This document shows positions 1 to 7,344 of a stretch of 64,000 nucleotides of DNA, piece by piece. Location of the stretch: the NCBI RefSeq assembly GCF_049801075.1, contig NZ_JBNAGG010000001.1, positions 744,001 to 808,000 of the forward strand. Reading direction: 5' to 3'. Origin of the DNA: Maritalea sp049801075 (GTDB lineage: Bacteria > Pseudomonadota > Alphaproteobacteria > Rhizobiales > Devosiaceae). Made by a program: the position numbers and the translations under genes. Under the pieces are notes generated by a model that searched no databases, was not told the DNA's origin, and saw nothing but the letters and a program-made list of their open reading frames with translations. Each line of letters begins with the position of its first letter. Within the stretch, counting starts at the first letter, position 1.

Positions 1-873
1 GCTGTACGAACGGCTGGCATTGCATCGGCGCTATTTTCCAAAGTAATTTCTGGCAAGATCACGCTTTTAGTTGGTGTTGCATACGTCACGATGAAGCTAA
101 CCAACACGTTAGATCAATTTACCGCGACGATGAAAGAACTTGGCGAGCAGGTTGCAAAAGCGTTGCCCGAAAATATCAGAAACGCAATGTCAGACTTGGC
201 CGGTCCCCTGCAGGCATTTGAAGGTGACATCGTTGACGCCGATCTGGCTGTAACAACGTTTGGCAACAGTGCGATCGACAGTGCCGATGGCGCCGCCAAT
301 TCATTTGGCACAATTGGCGAAAAGATGAAGACAGCAATCGGCGGAATCAAGGGAATCGCGAGCGACGCTACAAGCGCAATGAGCAAGATGGGTGATATGG
401 CCAATAGCGCCTTCCGATCAATCGGTAGTTCGCTGCGCGGCTTGATTGACGGTTCAAAGAACTGGCTGGACGTTTTGTCTGACATCATGATGAACCTAGC
501 TCAAATGGCGTTTTCCAACATTAATTTTGGTGGCGGTTTTGGCGGGATCATCGGTTCACTGTTAGGCGGTTTGTTTTCATTCGACGGCGGCGGCTACACC
601 GGTGATGGGCCACGCACTGGCGGACTAGACGGCATTGGTGGCCGTTTGGCTCTGGTGCACCCTCAAGAAACGATTATTGACCACACCAAAGGCCAGCGTC
701 TTGCTGGTGGTGGTAACGTCCAGATCGATCAAACCTTTGTGCTTGACGGCGCCATTGATGGCCAACGCATTCAACAAATGATCCAGCAAGGCACGGCGCA
801 AAGCGTTGAAACCGTGAAACGCGCTTTACCGGGATGGCAAGTTGAGCAGCAAAAACATGGGGCTATTGCATGA
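1..873 (+). CDS. phage tail tape measure protein, C-terminal part (5' end outside window)
   Basis: The reading frame is open from base 1, so the visible 290 codons are the C-terminal end of a longer gene. The product would set tail length and sit in the lumen of a siphophage-type tail. Seen: Ala/Gly/Ser-rich helical stretches, hydrophobic glycine-rich segment (around FGGGFGGIIGSLLGGLF), then the motif FDGGGYTGDGPRTGG followed by LVHPQETI, which is the usual C-terminal signature of tape-measure proteins of Lambda/HK97-like phages. The stop TGA overlaps an ATG (870-873), the start of a further tail gene that is broken after ten codons. Family assignment is firm; which phage group it belongs to cannot be told from the fragment. 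Confidence 0.85.
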   Translation, partial: AVRTAGIASALFSKVISGKITLLVGVAYVTMKLTNTLDQFTATMKELGEQVAKALPENIRNAMSDLAGPLQAFEGDIVDADLAVTTFGNSAIDSADGAANSFGTIGEKMKTAIGGIKGIASDATSAMSKMGDMANSAFRSIGSSLRGLIDGSKNWLDVLSDIMMNLAQMAFSNINFGGGFGGIIGSLLGGLFSFDGGGYTGDGPRTGGLDGIGGRLALVHPQETIIDHTKGQRLAGGGNVQIDQTFVLDGAIDGQRIQQMIQQGTAQSVETVKRALPGWQVEQQKHGAIA

Positions 874-902
874 CCATAACGCGTAGCATCTCTCCATTTT
901 AG
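870..902 (+). pseudogene. possible truncated start of the next tail gene
   Basis: An ATG overlaps the tape-measure stop in the coupled form ATGA and reads MTITRSISPF before an amber stop. If the stop is ignored the frame stays open for about 24 more codons and then closes. This looks like the head of a downstream tail gene lost to deletion or mutation. It may equally be chance; the coupling overlap is the only positive evidence. Confidence 0.25.
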
Positions 903-1159
903 TCGCGTATTCCCCGCGCGCTTCGCGGTGCCATTTATCCCAATTGTGGCACCGCACCTATTCCAATACCCTAACATTACGATACCCCCTAGGGGGGGGT
1001 AAAATCTCTACGGCAATGCCAATCACAAGACCGGCGCGGGTATAAAACGCGCACATCTGCAATTGAAAATATGACCCCCTCACCATGTGAACACTAGTTC
1101 GCACTGATTTCTCGTCTTCTTCCCTTCCTCCCCAGGACCAAAGCTTGGCGAGGACAACT
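874..1159. other. non-coding stretch after the tape measure gene
   Basis: No convincing gene on either strand. It contains a small hairpin (arms GGTGCCA 927-933 and TGGCACC 947-953) and a GC palindrome (TACCCCCT/AGGGGGGGGTA, 983-1001). The remaining sequence looks like decayed late-phage DNA. Confidence 0.4.
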
Positions 1160-1218
1160 GGAACGGCAACAGCCGATTTTTCACAGCCGCTTCGGGCCGC
1201 TGTTGCCGTTCCTTTTTT
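1160..1218 (+). terminator. strong intrinsic terminator with 14-bp stem
   Basis: Arms GGAACGGCAACAGC (1160-1173) and GCTGTTGCCGTTCC (1199-1212) are perfectly complementary, with a 25-nt loop, followed directly by TTTTTT. It separates the tail remnant from the HTH/coiled-coil/protease operon. The loop is unusually long for a plain terminator, so an attenuator or small RNA 3' end is possible. Confidence 0.75.
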
Positions 1219-1261
1219 ACTCAGTTTTCACCACTAAAAACCCCAAACAAGGATTTGGAAC

Positions 1262-1753
1262 ATGTATTCCCTACAACACGCCGCCTTCGCGGCAGAAATC
1301 GATAAATCGACGCTAAGTCGATGGCTAGATACCGGCATTATAAAAATGCGAGGACCAGACGTGGATTCTGGTTCGTCGGGAATTCCGCGCCAGTTTTCTC
1401 GCCAGCGTATCGTCCAAATCGCTATCGCTAAAGCGCTCGCGAACATTGGCGTAAGCCCTGGCCGAGGCGCCGCAGCCGCGCTCAAATTTACAGAGGAAGA
1501 AAACTGCGAGATTCCTGATACGGGCTGTGCATGGCTCGTCATGGATGACGCCGGGCCACGTCTTGCACGTGTAGACCATGAGCCGAAGCTGGCTGAAGTT
1601 CTTCTTTCGCCCGGTGGCTGGGCACCAATTGCAGCGGTCGCGATCGACCTATCACGCATAGTTCGGCGCGTTGATGCGCGGCTCCAGCAAAAACAATCGA
1701 ACAACTCAAGTTACGGCAACCCAATCATCCAACGAGGATACGAAACCAAATGA
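1262..1753 (+). CDS. phage-associated MerR-like helix-turn-helix protein
   Basis: 163 residues. The N-terminus (about residues 1-55) reads like a MerR/excisionase-type winged HTH: YSLQHAAFAAEIDKSTLSRW, then a wing-like RQFSRQRIVQIAIAKALANIG. The C-terminal half shows no motif I recognise. Its stop overlaps the start of the next gene as ATGA (1750-1753), so the three genes from 1262 to 2984 form one translationally coupled unit. The frame begins 44 bases after the terminator T-run. It could be a regulator of the phage packaging operon or a small-terminase-like DNA-binding protein; the sequence does not decide. Confidence 0.6.
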   Translation: MYSLQHAAFAAEIDKSTLSRWLDTGIIKMRGPDVDSGSSGIPRQFSRQRIVQIAIAKALANIGVSPGRGAAAALKFTEEENCEIPDTGCAWLVMDDAGPRLARVDHEPKLAEVLLSPGGWAPIAAVAIDLSRIVRRVDARLQQKQSNNSSYGNPIIQRGYETK

Positions 1754-2337
1754 AAATTGAAATTCCATCACTTACCGAAACCCACGAACCGTATCGCGCG
1801 ATTGAAGAAAGACGAACGCAACTAAATGAAAAAGCGCGCCGGCTGCGTTCCGAGATTACTGACCTGACACGCCGCATTCTTCAAAATGATGGCGACGCCA
1901 ATGCTGAAGAGCGGGTTAAAGACATCGCAGCCGGCAATGCGCCGGTTGAAAAGCGTTCACTTCGCATGGAGCAGGAGCAGGCACTGCGTGAACGGCGCGA
2001 AACTGAAGCGGCGCTTGAGATTGTGGAAGAACGATTTCGTCGCGAGCACCACAACGCCAGCCGCGCAGTTTGCGAACAATTTGAAGAATTGCATCGCGAG
2101 ATTTACACAAAGTTTTGGACTGCTATAGCGGAAGCGGCATCTGCACGTTGCGAAATCGACGAGCTACACGGTGAGCTCAACCGCGCTGGCGTCGAAGTGC
2201 TCGGGCCCATTGCCCAGAAAGGAAGTCAACTATTCTCAGAGCCGATGCGGCGAAGTGCGGATGTTGCACTCATGCTTCGAAGAGCTGAATGCGAAGGCTT
2301 CCTGAAGTCCCGACAAATTCCAGAGGTATTGCGATGA
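1750..2337 (+). CDS. phage-associated coiled-coil protein of unknown function
   Basis: 195 residues, rich in Glu, Arg and Ala with heptad-like spacing over most of its length (residues about 15-140), so a long coiled coil is expected. No enzyme motif, no signal peptide and no membrane segment. It starts in an ATGA overlap with the HTH gene and ends in another ATGA overlap with the prohead protease gene. Position next to the protease makes a scaffold-like or capsid-assembly role conceivable, but this is inference from position and coiled-coil character only. Confidence 0.55.
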   Translation: MKIEIPSLTETHEPYRAIEERRTQLNEKARRLRSEITDLTRRILQNDGDANAEERVKDIAAGNAPVEKRSLRMEQEQALRERRETEAALEIVEERFRREHHNASRAVCEQFEELHREIYTKFWTAIAEAASARCEIDELHGELNRAGVEVLGPIAQKGSQLFSEPMRRSADVALMLRRAECEGFLKSRQIPEVLR

Positions 2338-2984
2338 GCCGCGATTGCAAAGCTACCGGCGACGAGCCGATGGAAATTGGTTATTTCGGCGGCGGAATGT
2401 TGGCTATCGATGGACGCCTTCAGTCTCCGCCACCCTCGTCGCCAACGTCACGCAAGTCGACTTTCAACATGGCCCATCCGGTTTTGCAAGGATGGGCATG
2501 TGTGTATGGCAAGTTTCACTCGCATAAAGGCCGCGCCGAAGTATTCGCACCCGGATGTTTCGGAAATTCGCTTATGAAGAACAAGGTTCAGTTTCAACTG
2601 GACCACAATCGCGACGTTCTTGACGATACATCAGGCGGCCTGCAACTGCTCAGCGACGAGAAAGGGCTCGCATTCCGCCTGGAGCTCAAAAACAACGGCG
2701 TCCGAGAAATCGTTTCTCAACATCGCTGGAACGCGGTGTCGGTTGGGTACAACCACATCGATTATCGGGACTTCAACATCAAAGGGCAAGAAGTGCGGTT
2801 AATTAAGAAGGCCGACTTGCGTGAGATTTCACTTGTGCGCCGCGGTGCTGTTCGGCAGACGTTTGCGCGCGTTGTGGACGCTGCAAATTCTGGCCCTCTG
2901 GAGACTGAAATGAAGTCTTCTTCGTTTGATGTCGATTCAGCGTGGTTCCGGTTTACTCGAGTTGCAGAAGATAAGATGACTTAA
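2334..2984 (+). CDS. HK97-type prohead protease (peptidase U35 family)
   Basis: 216 residues from the ATG in the ATGA overlap at 2334. The family cleaves scaffold and the delta domain of the capsid protein during prohead maturation. Seen: GWACVYGKFHSHKGRAEVF (about residues 53-71), FQLDHNRD with the likely catalytic His near residue 91, WNAVSVGY with the likely catalytic Ser near 136, and the closing LREISLVRRGAV stretch typical of the family. Length is normal for the family. Unusual: no portal gene before it and no capsid gene after it; the next 200 bases hold no plus-strand gene. The protease is therefore stranded, which points to a decayed prophage or a satellite-like element. Confidence 0.82.
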   Translation: MSRDCKATGDEPMEIGYFGGGMLAIDGRLQSPPPSSPTSRKSTFNMAHPVLQGWACVYGKFHSHKGRAEVFAPGCFGNSLMKNKVQFQLDHNRDVLDDTSGGLQLLSDEKGLAFRLELKNNGVREIVSQHRWNAVSVGYNHIDYRDFNIKGQEVRLIKKADLREISLVRRGAVRQTFARVVDAANSGPLETEMKSSSFDVDSAWFRFTRVAEDKMT

Positions 2985-3026
2985 AACAAACCAGCCGCAC
3001 GGTAGACGGGCCGAAGAGATAGCGAT

Positions 3027-3113
3027 TTAATCGTCAAGCCGTGGCGCATACCCCTTGGGGGCTCGTCCCATACGGTCGGCAACTGCCTCAAGTAGATCGG
3101 CGGAACGTGCCAC
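3027..3113 (-). pseudogene. coding-like C-terminal tail of a truncated gene
   Basis: A minus-strand frame ends at 3027 and reads, from the GTG at 3113, VARSADLLEAVADRMGRAP followed by KGYAPRLDD. The residue choice looks like genuine coding sequence, but there is no ribosome-binding site, and upstream the same frame runs without a stop straight into the 10-bp repeats (reading CYRLLQTATD per three units). It may be the 3' end of a gene whose body was replaced when the neighbouring ATPase gene arrived. Confidence 0.3.
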
Positions 3114-3114
3114 G

Positions 3115-3181
3115 AGTCTGTAGCAGTCTGTAGCAGTCTGTAGCAGTCTGTAGCAGTCTGTAGCAGTCTGTAAGACTGCTA
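3115..3181. repeat. 10-bp tandem repeat (TAGCAGTCTG, five full copies plus part) ending in a perfect hairpin
   Basis: Five exact copies of TAGCAGTCTG occupy 3121-3170, with a partial copy (AGTCTG) at 3115-3120. The last copy pairs with the following bases: TAGCAGTCT (3161-3169), spacer GTA, AGACTGCTA (3173-3181), a perfect 9-bp inverted repeat. It lies 3 bases beyond the end of the minus-strand ATPase gene, so the hairpin would be the first thing transcribed after its stop; there is no T-run. Confidence 0.9.
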
Positions 3182-3184
3182 CAC

Positions 3185-4402
3185 CTATGCAAATTCTGCC
3201 TTCTTTTTAATGTTTATCCAAGCTGCAAACGATCTGGTTGGAAGTCGATAGTGTCCAGAACGGCGATCATCTTGAATGATTAAACCTTGCTTCTTAAGCG
3301 CGCGAAGTGCATTGTCAACCGTGCTGGCTTTCAACTCAGTTTTAACAATGATATCGCCACGCGTTATCCAGCCATCATAACCGTCAGACATACATTTTAG
3401 CACTTCTCGATAGTCATCTGATCCGGGTGTGGCATAGTCTCGGTCAAAGTATTTTGCCCCGAGTTGATCAAACGCTCCATTTTCTCGGAAAAGACTTTTG
3501 AAAAAATCATCTTTATCGATCATGTTATCGCTGTCTTCTTCAAATGCACAAAAAGCGAACTCTTGAAGAAAGTGCGGGTAACCTTCAGAGTAAGTAGAAA
3601 TCAATATCTCGGCCTCTGGGGTTATGCCTATGGGTGCTTCATTTTTTTTGTTCGCGCTATTCAGGCCCATCTGGATGACCATTTCGCGCTCGCCGCTCTC
3701 AAGCGTCTCTAAGTTCATTATTTGAAACAATCGCAAGGATGATTCGTGGCTTTCCCTTAGTTTGATTGGCAAGGTCGGTAGTCCAGCAAGTCCGATACAG
3801 AGCCGATCAGTCTGGCGCTTTGACATTTCTTCGGTTAGAAGTTTGCAAATTAAACCCAAGTCAGCGCTAGAATCCGGCGCATCCGCTTCGTCAATCAACA
3901 GGAGGATTCCGTCAAAAGCGTCGGCCATTTTGATAAAGGCGTTTTCGAGATCATCTTGAAGAGATAAAAAGGCCTCATTTTTTGTGGTCACTTGGTGGTT
4001 GTAACGGACACCAGCCGCCTCGAAACGTGTCAATATTTCTATCGTCTTTAAGACAAATGTGCCGAATACATCATGTTTCTCAATCTGTTTTTTTAGTGCG
4101 TTTGCGATTCTATCAATTATCGCCAGAAAATCATCTTCTCTTCGCAGCGACACATTCAAAACAATAAAGTTGTATTTGTGTCCTCCTTTGGCTTCAACAA
4201 GTCCCTCTCCTAGATACTGATCAAATAGAATAAGCGATGACTTTCCAATGCCCCGCTCACCCACAAACATAAAATGTTTTGGATTCTCATGCTTTGTTTG
4301 AAGCATGCAACTTTCGGTATATTCTATTTCTTCAAGTCGGCCAGCGAACAAGCCTGGGGGGACCATTTTGTCTGGGCGAAATGGATTAAATTTTCCAGCC
4401 AT
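3185..4402 (-). CDS. orphan AAA/ORC-like ATP-binding protein
   Basis: 405 residues. Seen: FVGERGIGKSSLILF, a Walker A P-loop (residues about 47-60), ILLLIDEADAP, a Walker B with DE (166-176), and a C-terminal winged-helix-like segment (about 335-395, WITRGDIIVKTELKASTVDN then LKKQGLIIQDD). This layout resembles archaeal-type ORC/Cdc6 or STAND-like ATPases found as lone genes in mobile DNA. No effector domain (nuclease, protease, TIR) is fused to it. It is flanked by the 10-bp repeat array downstream and a secreted nuclease gene upstream on the same strand. The start ATG has no clear ribosome-binding site. Its role (defence, element maintenance or regulation) is unknown. Confidence 0.7.
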   Translation of the reverse strand: MAGKFNPFRPDKMVPPGLFAGRLEEIEYTESCMLQTKHENPKHFMFVGERGIGKSSLILFDQYLGEGLVEAKGGHKYNFIVLNVSLRREDDFLAIIDRIANALKKQIEKHDVFGTFVLKTIEILTRFEAAGVRYNHQVTTKNEAFLSLQDDLENAFIKMADAFDGILLLIDEADAPDSSADLGLICKLLTEEMSKRQTDRLCIGLAGLPTLPIKLRESHESSLRLFQIMNLETLESGEREMVIQMGLNSANKKNEAPIGITPEAEILISTYSEGYPHFLQEFAFCAFEEDSDNMIDKDDFFKSLFRENGAFDQLGAKYFDRDYATPGSDDYREVLKCMSDGYDGWITRGDIIVKTELKASTVDNALRALKKQGLIIQDDRRSGHYRLPTRSFAAWINIKKKAEFA

Positions 4403-4590
4403 ACTGGCATTACACTAAGAGCAATAGAAAAAATCAAGCGTATTTTAACCTAACCCCTCAACCCGGCCAAACAATTACGATTAGTTGAGGTTTTATTAGT
4501 CGCCATTTATTGCAATTAAAACGCGACGGGCCAATTCAGCGTTTGGGTAAAATCGTTGATGCTGTGTCGAGGTTCACTGGCGAATTGTCA

Positions 4591-5019
4591 CTAATTGCAC
4601 CAAATATTCCCGTTATTGGGCCAATTCTGTGCAAGCCCTTCTGATTTCAAAATATCAGCGGTGTTGCGACCGTCCAAAGTCAACACGTCAACTAATTGGC
4701 GGCCAGCACCACCACTGTTACCGCTCCAACGGATTTGGTAGCCTTGGTTCATCAGCTGAATCAATCTGTCGCGGGATTGGTGGCCCAATCTGTTTTCACG
4801 TCCACAAGATGCGCTTGAATTGATTTCAGGCGTATCAATGCCAAGGGTTCGCCATTTAACACCGTTTTCCCAACCAGTATCACCATCATAAACGCATGTA
4901 ACTTTGCGTTCCGCACGATTTCCGCCTTTGCAAACATCAATGGCGGAGGCACTTGTTGTTGGGAATAGGGATAAGGGAATTATGCCAATAATAATTTTAA
5001 AAATGTGCTGTTGTTTCAT
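4591..5019 (-). CDS. secreted staphylococcal-nuclease-like (TNase) protein
   Basis: 142 residues from the ATG at 5019; the longer frame would need a TTG start at 5043. A signal peptide is visible (MKQQHIFKIIIGIIPLSLFP then TTSASA), followed by the mature nuclease fold. Catalytic pattern: DGDT (about 45-48), WRTLGIDTPE (56-65) giving the Arg, Asp, Thr and Glu of the SNase active site, and GGAGRQLVDV giving the second Arg. Three to four Cys residues suggest disulfides in the periplasm. It is short but complete. It follows the small membrane-protein genes on the same strand, with 30 bases between it and the 5050-5214 gene. Confidence 0.8.
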   Translation of the reverse strand: MKQQHIFKIIIGIIPLSLFPTTSASAIDVCKGGNRAERKVTCVYDGDTGWENGVKWRTLGIDTPEINSSASCGRENRLGHQSRDRLIQLMNQGYQIRWSGNSGGAGRQLVDVLTLDGRNTADILKSEGLAQNWPNNGNIWCN

Positions 5020-5049
5020 GGTGCATACGGCTTCGGATCGCAATGGTCG

Positions 5050-5214
5050 TTATTCTGCATCTAATACAGCAGATATATGATCGGGCTCCGGTTTGTTTTT
5101 TTCATTTGATGATTGTTCTTCTTTAATCCGCCTGATGTCGGCAGCATATGCTTCATCTAACAGTCGGATGATTTTTAACTCGTCAGCTTCGGCGTTGGGA
5201 ACGCGCCAAGTCAA
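5050..5214 (-). CDS. small charged hypothetical protein
   Basis: I favour a TTG start at 5214, which overlaps the stop of the upstream gene as TTGA (5211-5214) and gives 54 residues; an ATG at 5277 exists but would force a 67-base overlap. The product is hydrophilic, rich in Glu, Asp and Lys, with a helical region (EADELKIIRLLDEAYAADI) and no membrane segment. I recognise no family. The overlap suggests that it is translated together with the membrane protein before it. Confidence 0.4.
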   Translation of the reverse strand: MTWRVPNAEADELKIIRLLDEAYAADIRRIKEEQSSNEKNKPEPDHISAVLDAE

Positions 5215-5573
5215 TTTGGATTTCCGCTGCCAGTCACAGCTTTTTTGTCGTTGTTGGCTAGGTCGTATTCGTGCCATAAGCGAAAGCCAGCATCAAGAAC
5301 GAAGGCGGCGAGTAGCCAAGAAATGCGAGCATTGCCAAAGCCATGTTCGATAAGCTCGGAAACGTGTGGACCTTTGATTACCAATTCAGAAGACACGCAC
5401 ACAAGGAAGGTATACAAGGACGCAGAAAGGCCAAATACGCTGGCTAGCCTTCTGCGCGAAATGGCGCCTTCATGGTCACGATGGCATTTAGTTGCGATGA
5501 AGAACCCCACCAGCAGTAGTGCAGTGATCACTGTTGCCGCCGGTGAGGCAATGTAATTCCATGGAACAGCCAT
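5211..5573 (-). CDS. small membrane protein, unknown
   Basis: 120 residues with about three hydrophobic segments (near residues 9-28, 45-64 and 84-98) and a hydrophilic C-terminus. No known motif. It lies 6 bases after the 72-residue membrane-protein gene and runs into the next gene by a 4-base overlap, so 5050-5792 reads as one small operon. Holin-like or moron function is possible from size and topology, but there is no lysozyme gene nearby in the window to support lysis. Confidence 0.5.
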   Translation of the reverse strand: MAVPWNYIASPAATVITALLLVGFFIATKCHRDHEGAISRRRLASVFGLSASLYTFLVCVSSELVIKGPHVSELIEHGFGNARISWLLAAFVLDAGFRLWHEYDLANNDKKAVTGSGNPN

Positions 5574-5579
5574 AGGCCT

Positions 5580-5792
5580 CTAGCTAAATTTGATTAGTCC
5601 AACCACAGCCGAAATCGCCAAGCCACCAATAAATGGGGCCACTTGGTTGTCGTAAGGTGTAATGTAATAAAGAATTGTTGAAAACAGGAATGCGCCCGCG
5701 CAGGTCCACAGCGCCAAGGTGAACAAGGCGTGGATGCGACGAGAGTTGTCACCAAATATAATATCTTTGTACGTATCGAGAGCTAATTTCAT
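5580..5792 (-). CDS. small two-span membrane protein, unknown
   Basis: 70 residues if started at the ATG at 5792, which is preceded at 7 bases by GAGGG; the ATG at 5798 sits too close to that site. Two transmembrane segments are visible (about LFTLALWTCAGAFLFSTILY and VAPFIGGLAISAVVGLI) separated by a short polar loop. No family recognised. First gene of the minus-strand run that continues to the nuclease and perhaps the ATPase. Confidence 0.5.
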   Translation of the reverse strand: MKLALDTYKDIIFGDNSRRIHALFTLALWTCAGAFLFSTILYYITPYDNQVAPFIGGLAISAVVGLIKFS

Positions 5793-6135
5793 TTGCATAC
5801 CCTCAGTTTAATTCGTTGGTTCTGTTTGTCAGTTAACGCCAACATTTAACTGATATTGTGGTTAAATAATGCCTAAGTCGGCCACTTTTCGCTGAAAATC
5901 GCCTGTGAGTCAATCTCTCAGGTGGCCTGCGGCTCCGAGTCTATAACGGATATATTGGCATAAAAGTTCAGATTCACAAGCTGAAGTAGTCTAATCGGCC
6001 CATCTTGTTGATAACAACGATCTCAACAACCCCGTCAATAGCACCTCAACTACCCGCCTGCCCAACGTCAATCACCCCTAGACAACCGCCGTAAAAGTTC
6101 TTATTTTGTTCTCACTGCAAAATGGGAACACAGAC
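5793..6135. other. divergent intergenic region, no gene seen
   Basis: About 340 bases between the minus-strand membrane-protein operon and the plus-strand small operon. It should hold promoters for both. I see no strong inverted repeat and no coding-like frame. Confidence 0.5.
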
Positions 6136-6369
6136 ATGACAAAACTTATCGTTCTTGCTGCATTTAATCGAAATGAAGATGGTGATTTGATTCCGGCATT
6201 TCAGCCAAGGGAATTCCAATCCGAACAATCAGCCATAAATAATGCCAAGCTACTGGCTCATGACTGTGCCGGCGTTGTTGCGTGGTCTAGGGATGCAGAT
6301 CCAAAGTTAGGTGAATATGGTGCGCCGGTGGAATTGTTTCGCGCAGGTGATGTGCCAGACATGGAATAG
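6136..6369 (+). CDS. small hypothetical protein
   Basis: 77 residues from the ATG at 6136 (MTKLIVLAAF...); an upstream ATG at 6106 is in frame but has a less likely leader. The protein is acidic and soluble, with a compact beta/alpha-like pattern (TKLIVLAAFNRNEDGDLIPA, then ESEQSAINNAKLLA-like helix). No family recognised; such short proteins are common in prophages. It ends five bases before the zinc-ribbon gene. Confidence 0.45.
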   Translation: MTKLIVLAAFNRNEDGDLIPAFQPREFQSEQSAINNAKLLAHDCAGVVAWSRDADPKLGEYGAPVELFRAGDVPDME

Positions 6370-6374
6370 GCTGC

Positions 6375-6635
6375 GTGATCAATCTCAGCACAATCAACGC
6401 GCACCTTGAAAACGAAGATGAAGTGCTTGTTGCTTGCAACACCTGCAGCCATGGCGGAACAGTGGATTTGGTAAAGCTGAAGGAAGTATACGATCCAAGC
6501 GCAACGATTTTGGCGCCTGATTTTCAAAGGCTGTTGTCGTGCCCAAAGTGCAAAACGGCTAATCGGTACGCGAAGAACCTCCGATTTACGATTTGCCACG
6601 GATGCACAAACAGTATGTCGCCTGGGTATAGCTAG
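6375..6635 (+). CDS. small zinc-ribbon protein
   Basis: 86 residues from a GTG start. Three CxxC pairs are visible: CNTC (about 22-25), CPKC (56-59) and CHGC (74-77). The last two would form a zinc ribbon and the first may contribute to a second site. No catalytic motif. It follows the 6136 gene at 5 bases and is probably co-transcribed. A nucleic-acid-binding or adaptor role is a guess from the zinc-binding pattern. Confidence 0.5.
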   Translation: MINLSTINAHLENEDEVLVACNTCSHGGTVDLVKLKEVYDPSATILAPDFQRLLSCPKCKTANRYAKNLRFTICHGCTNSMSPGYS

Positions 6636-6785
6636 TTGGTGTTGCCGGAAAAGCGTAGCGCGTCAGCAATGAGGTTTGGAGAGAACACCACTTTTATGAT
6701 GTGGGGAGGTAAAAATTGATCTTTGGGAGTGGAGTAGATACGCTTTATTACTTTTTATAGCCATATACTCGCCTAAAGGAACAAT

Positions 6786-7343
6786 ATGAAAGACCATGAG
6801 TTATTCTATCAACGGCTGTTGCAAGAAGCGCAAAAGCGGGCTGTGGACCGATTCAACAGGCACCTAAAAAGCCCTGACGAGAGAAAGGTGTGGAGAGGCC
6901 TTACAATTGGCACAATTACGGATGAGGCTATAGATATAGCCGATAATGAGTGGCACGAATACTATGAGGACGAAGGTTGGTGCGGCTTTAGCATTTCTTG
7001 GCAACGCCTATCTTACAAATTCGAGCCAATACCATCGCATTTTAGCACCGCGGTTTGGCAGGAGATAGGCGACGAGAAAATACTACAAGGAATGGCTTAT
7101 GGAAAATTCAACAAGTCAAAATCCGCTTTGTATGTTAACTTCGTAGAAAGGTCATTTGCCCCAACATACTTTAAAGGGGGCATTCTATTACCTATATTAG
7201 CCTGTGCGGAAGAATACGCATTGCTAGTCGAAGCGAAAGAAGTCCGAATTAATGAACCTCTTGACGCTTCAATATATGAGCGTTATGGGTACAAAGCCCC
7301 AGACGGGGATAAAAGAGCCAAATATTTGGCTAAGGAGTTATAA
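6786..7343 (+). CDS. hypothetical protein with a GNAT-like C-terminal half
   Basis: 185 residues, preceded by AAAGGA at a good distance. The C-terminal half (about 110-175) has the pattern YVNFVERSFAPTYFKGGILL, an alpha helix with AEEYALLVEAKEVRIN and then YERYGYKAP, which resembles the end of GNAT acetyltransferases (strand, helix, then the YxxxGF-type motif). The acetyl-CoA pyrophosphate loop is not clearly conserved, so activity is uncertain. It is AT-richer than the core genes. The next gene starts one base after its stop, with the AAGGAG site inside its end. Confidence 0.45.
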   Translation: MKDHELFYQRLLQEAQKRAVDRFNRHLKSPDERKVWRGLTIGTITDEAIDIADNEWHEYYEDEGWCGFSISWQRLSYKFEPIPSHFSTAVWQEIGDEKILQGMAYGKFNKSKSALYVNFVERSFAPTYFKGGILLPILACAEEYALLVEAKEVRINEPLDASIYERYGYKAPDGDKRAKYLAKEL

Positions 7344-7344
7344 C

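Noticed and set aside
3121..3170. CRISPR array
   Set aside because: Units are 10 bases with no spacers and no cas genes nearby; it is a plain tandem repeat.
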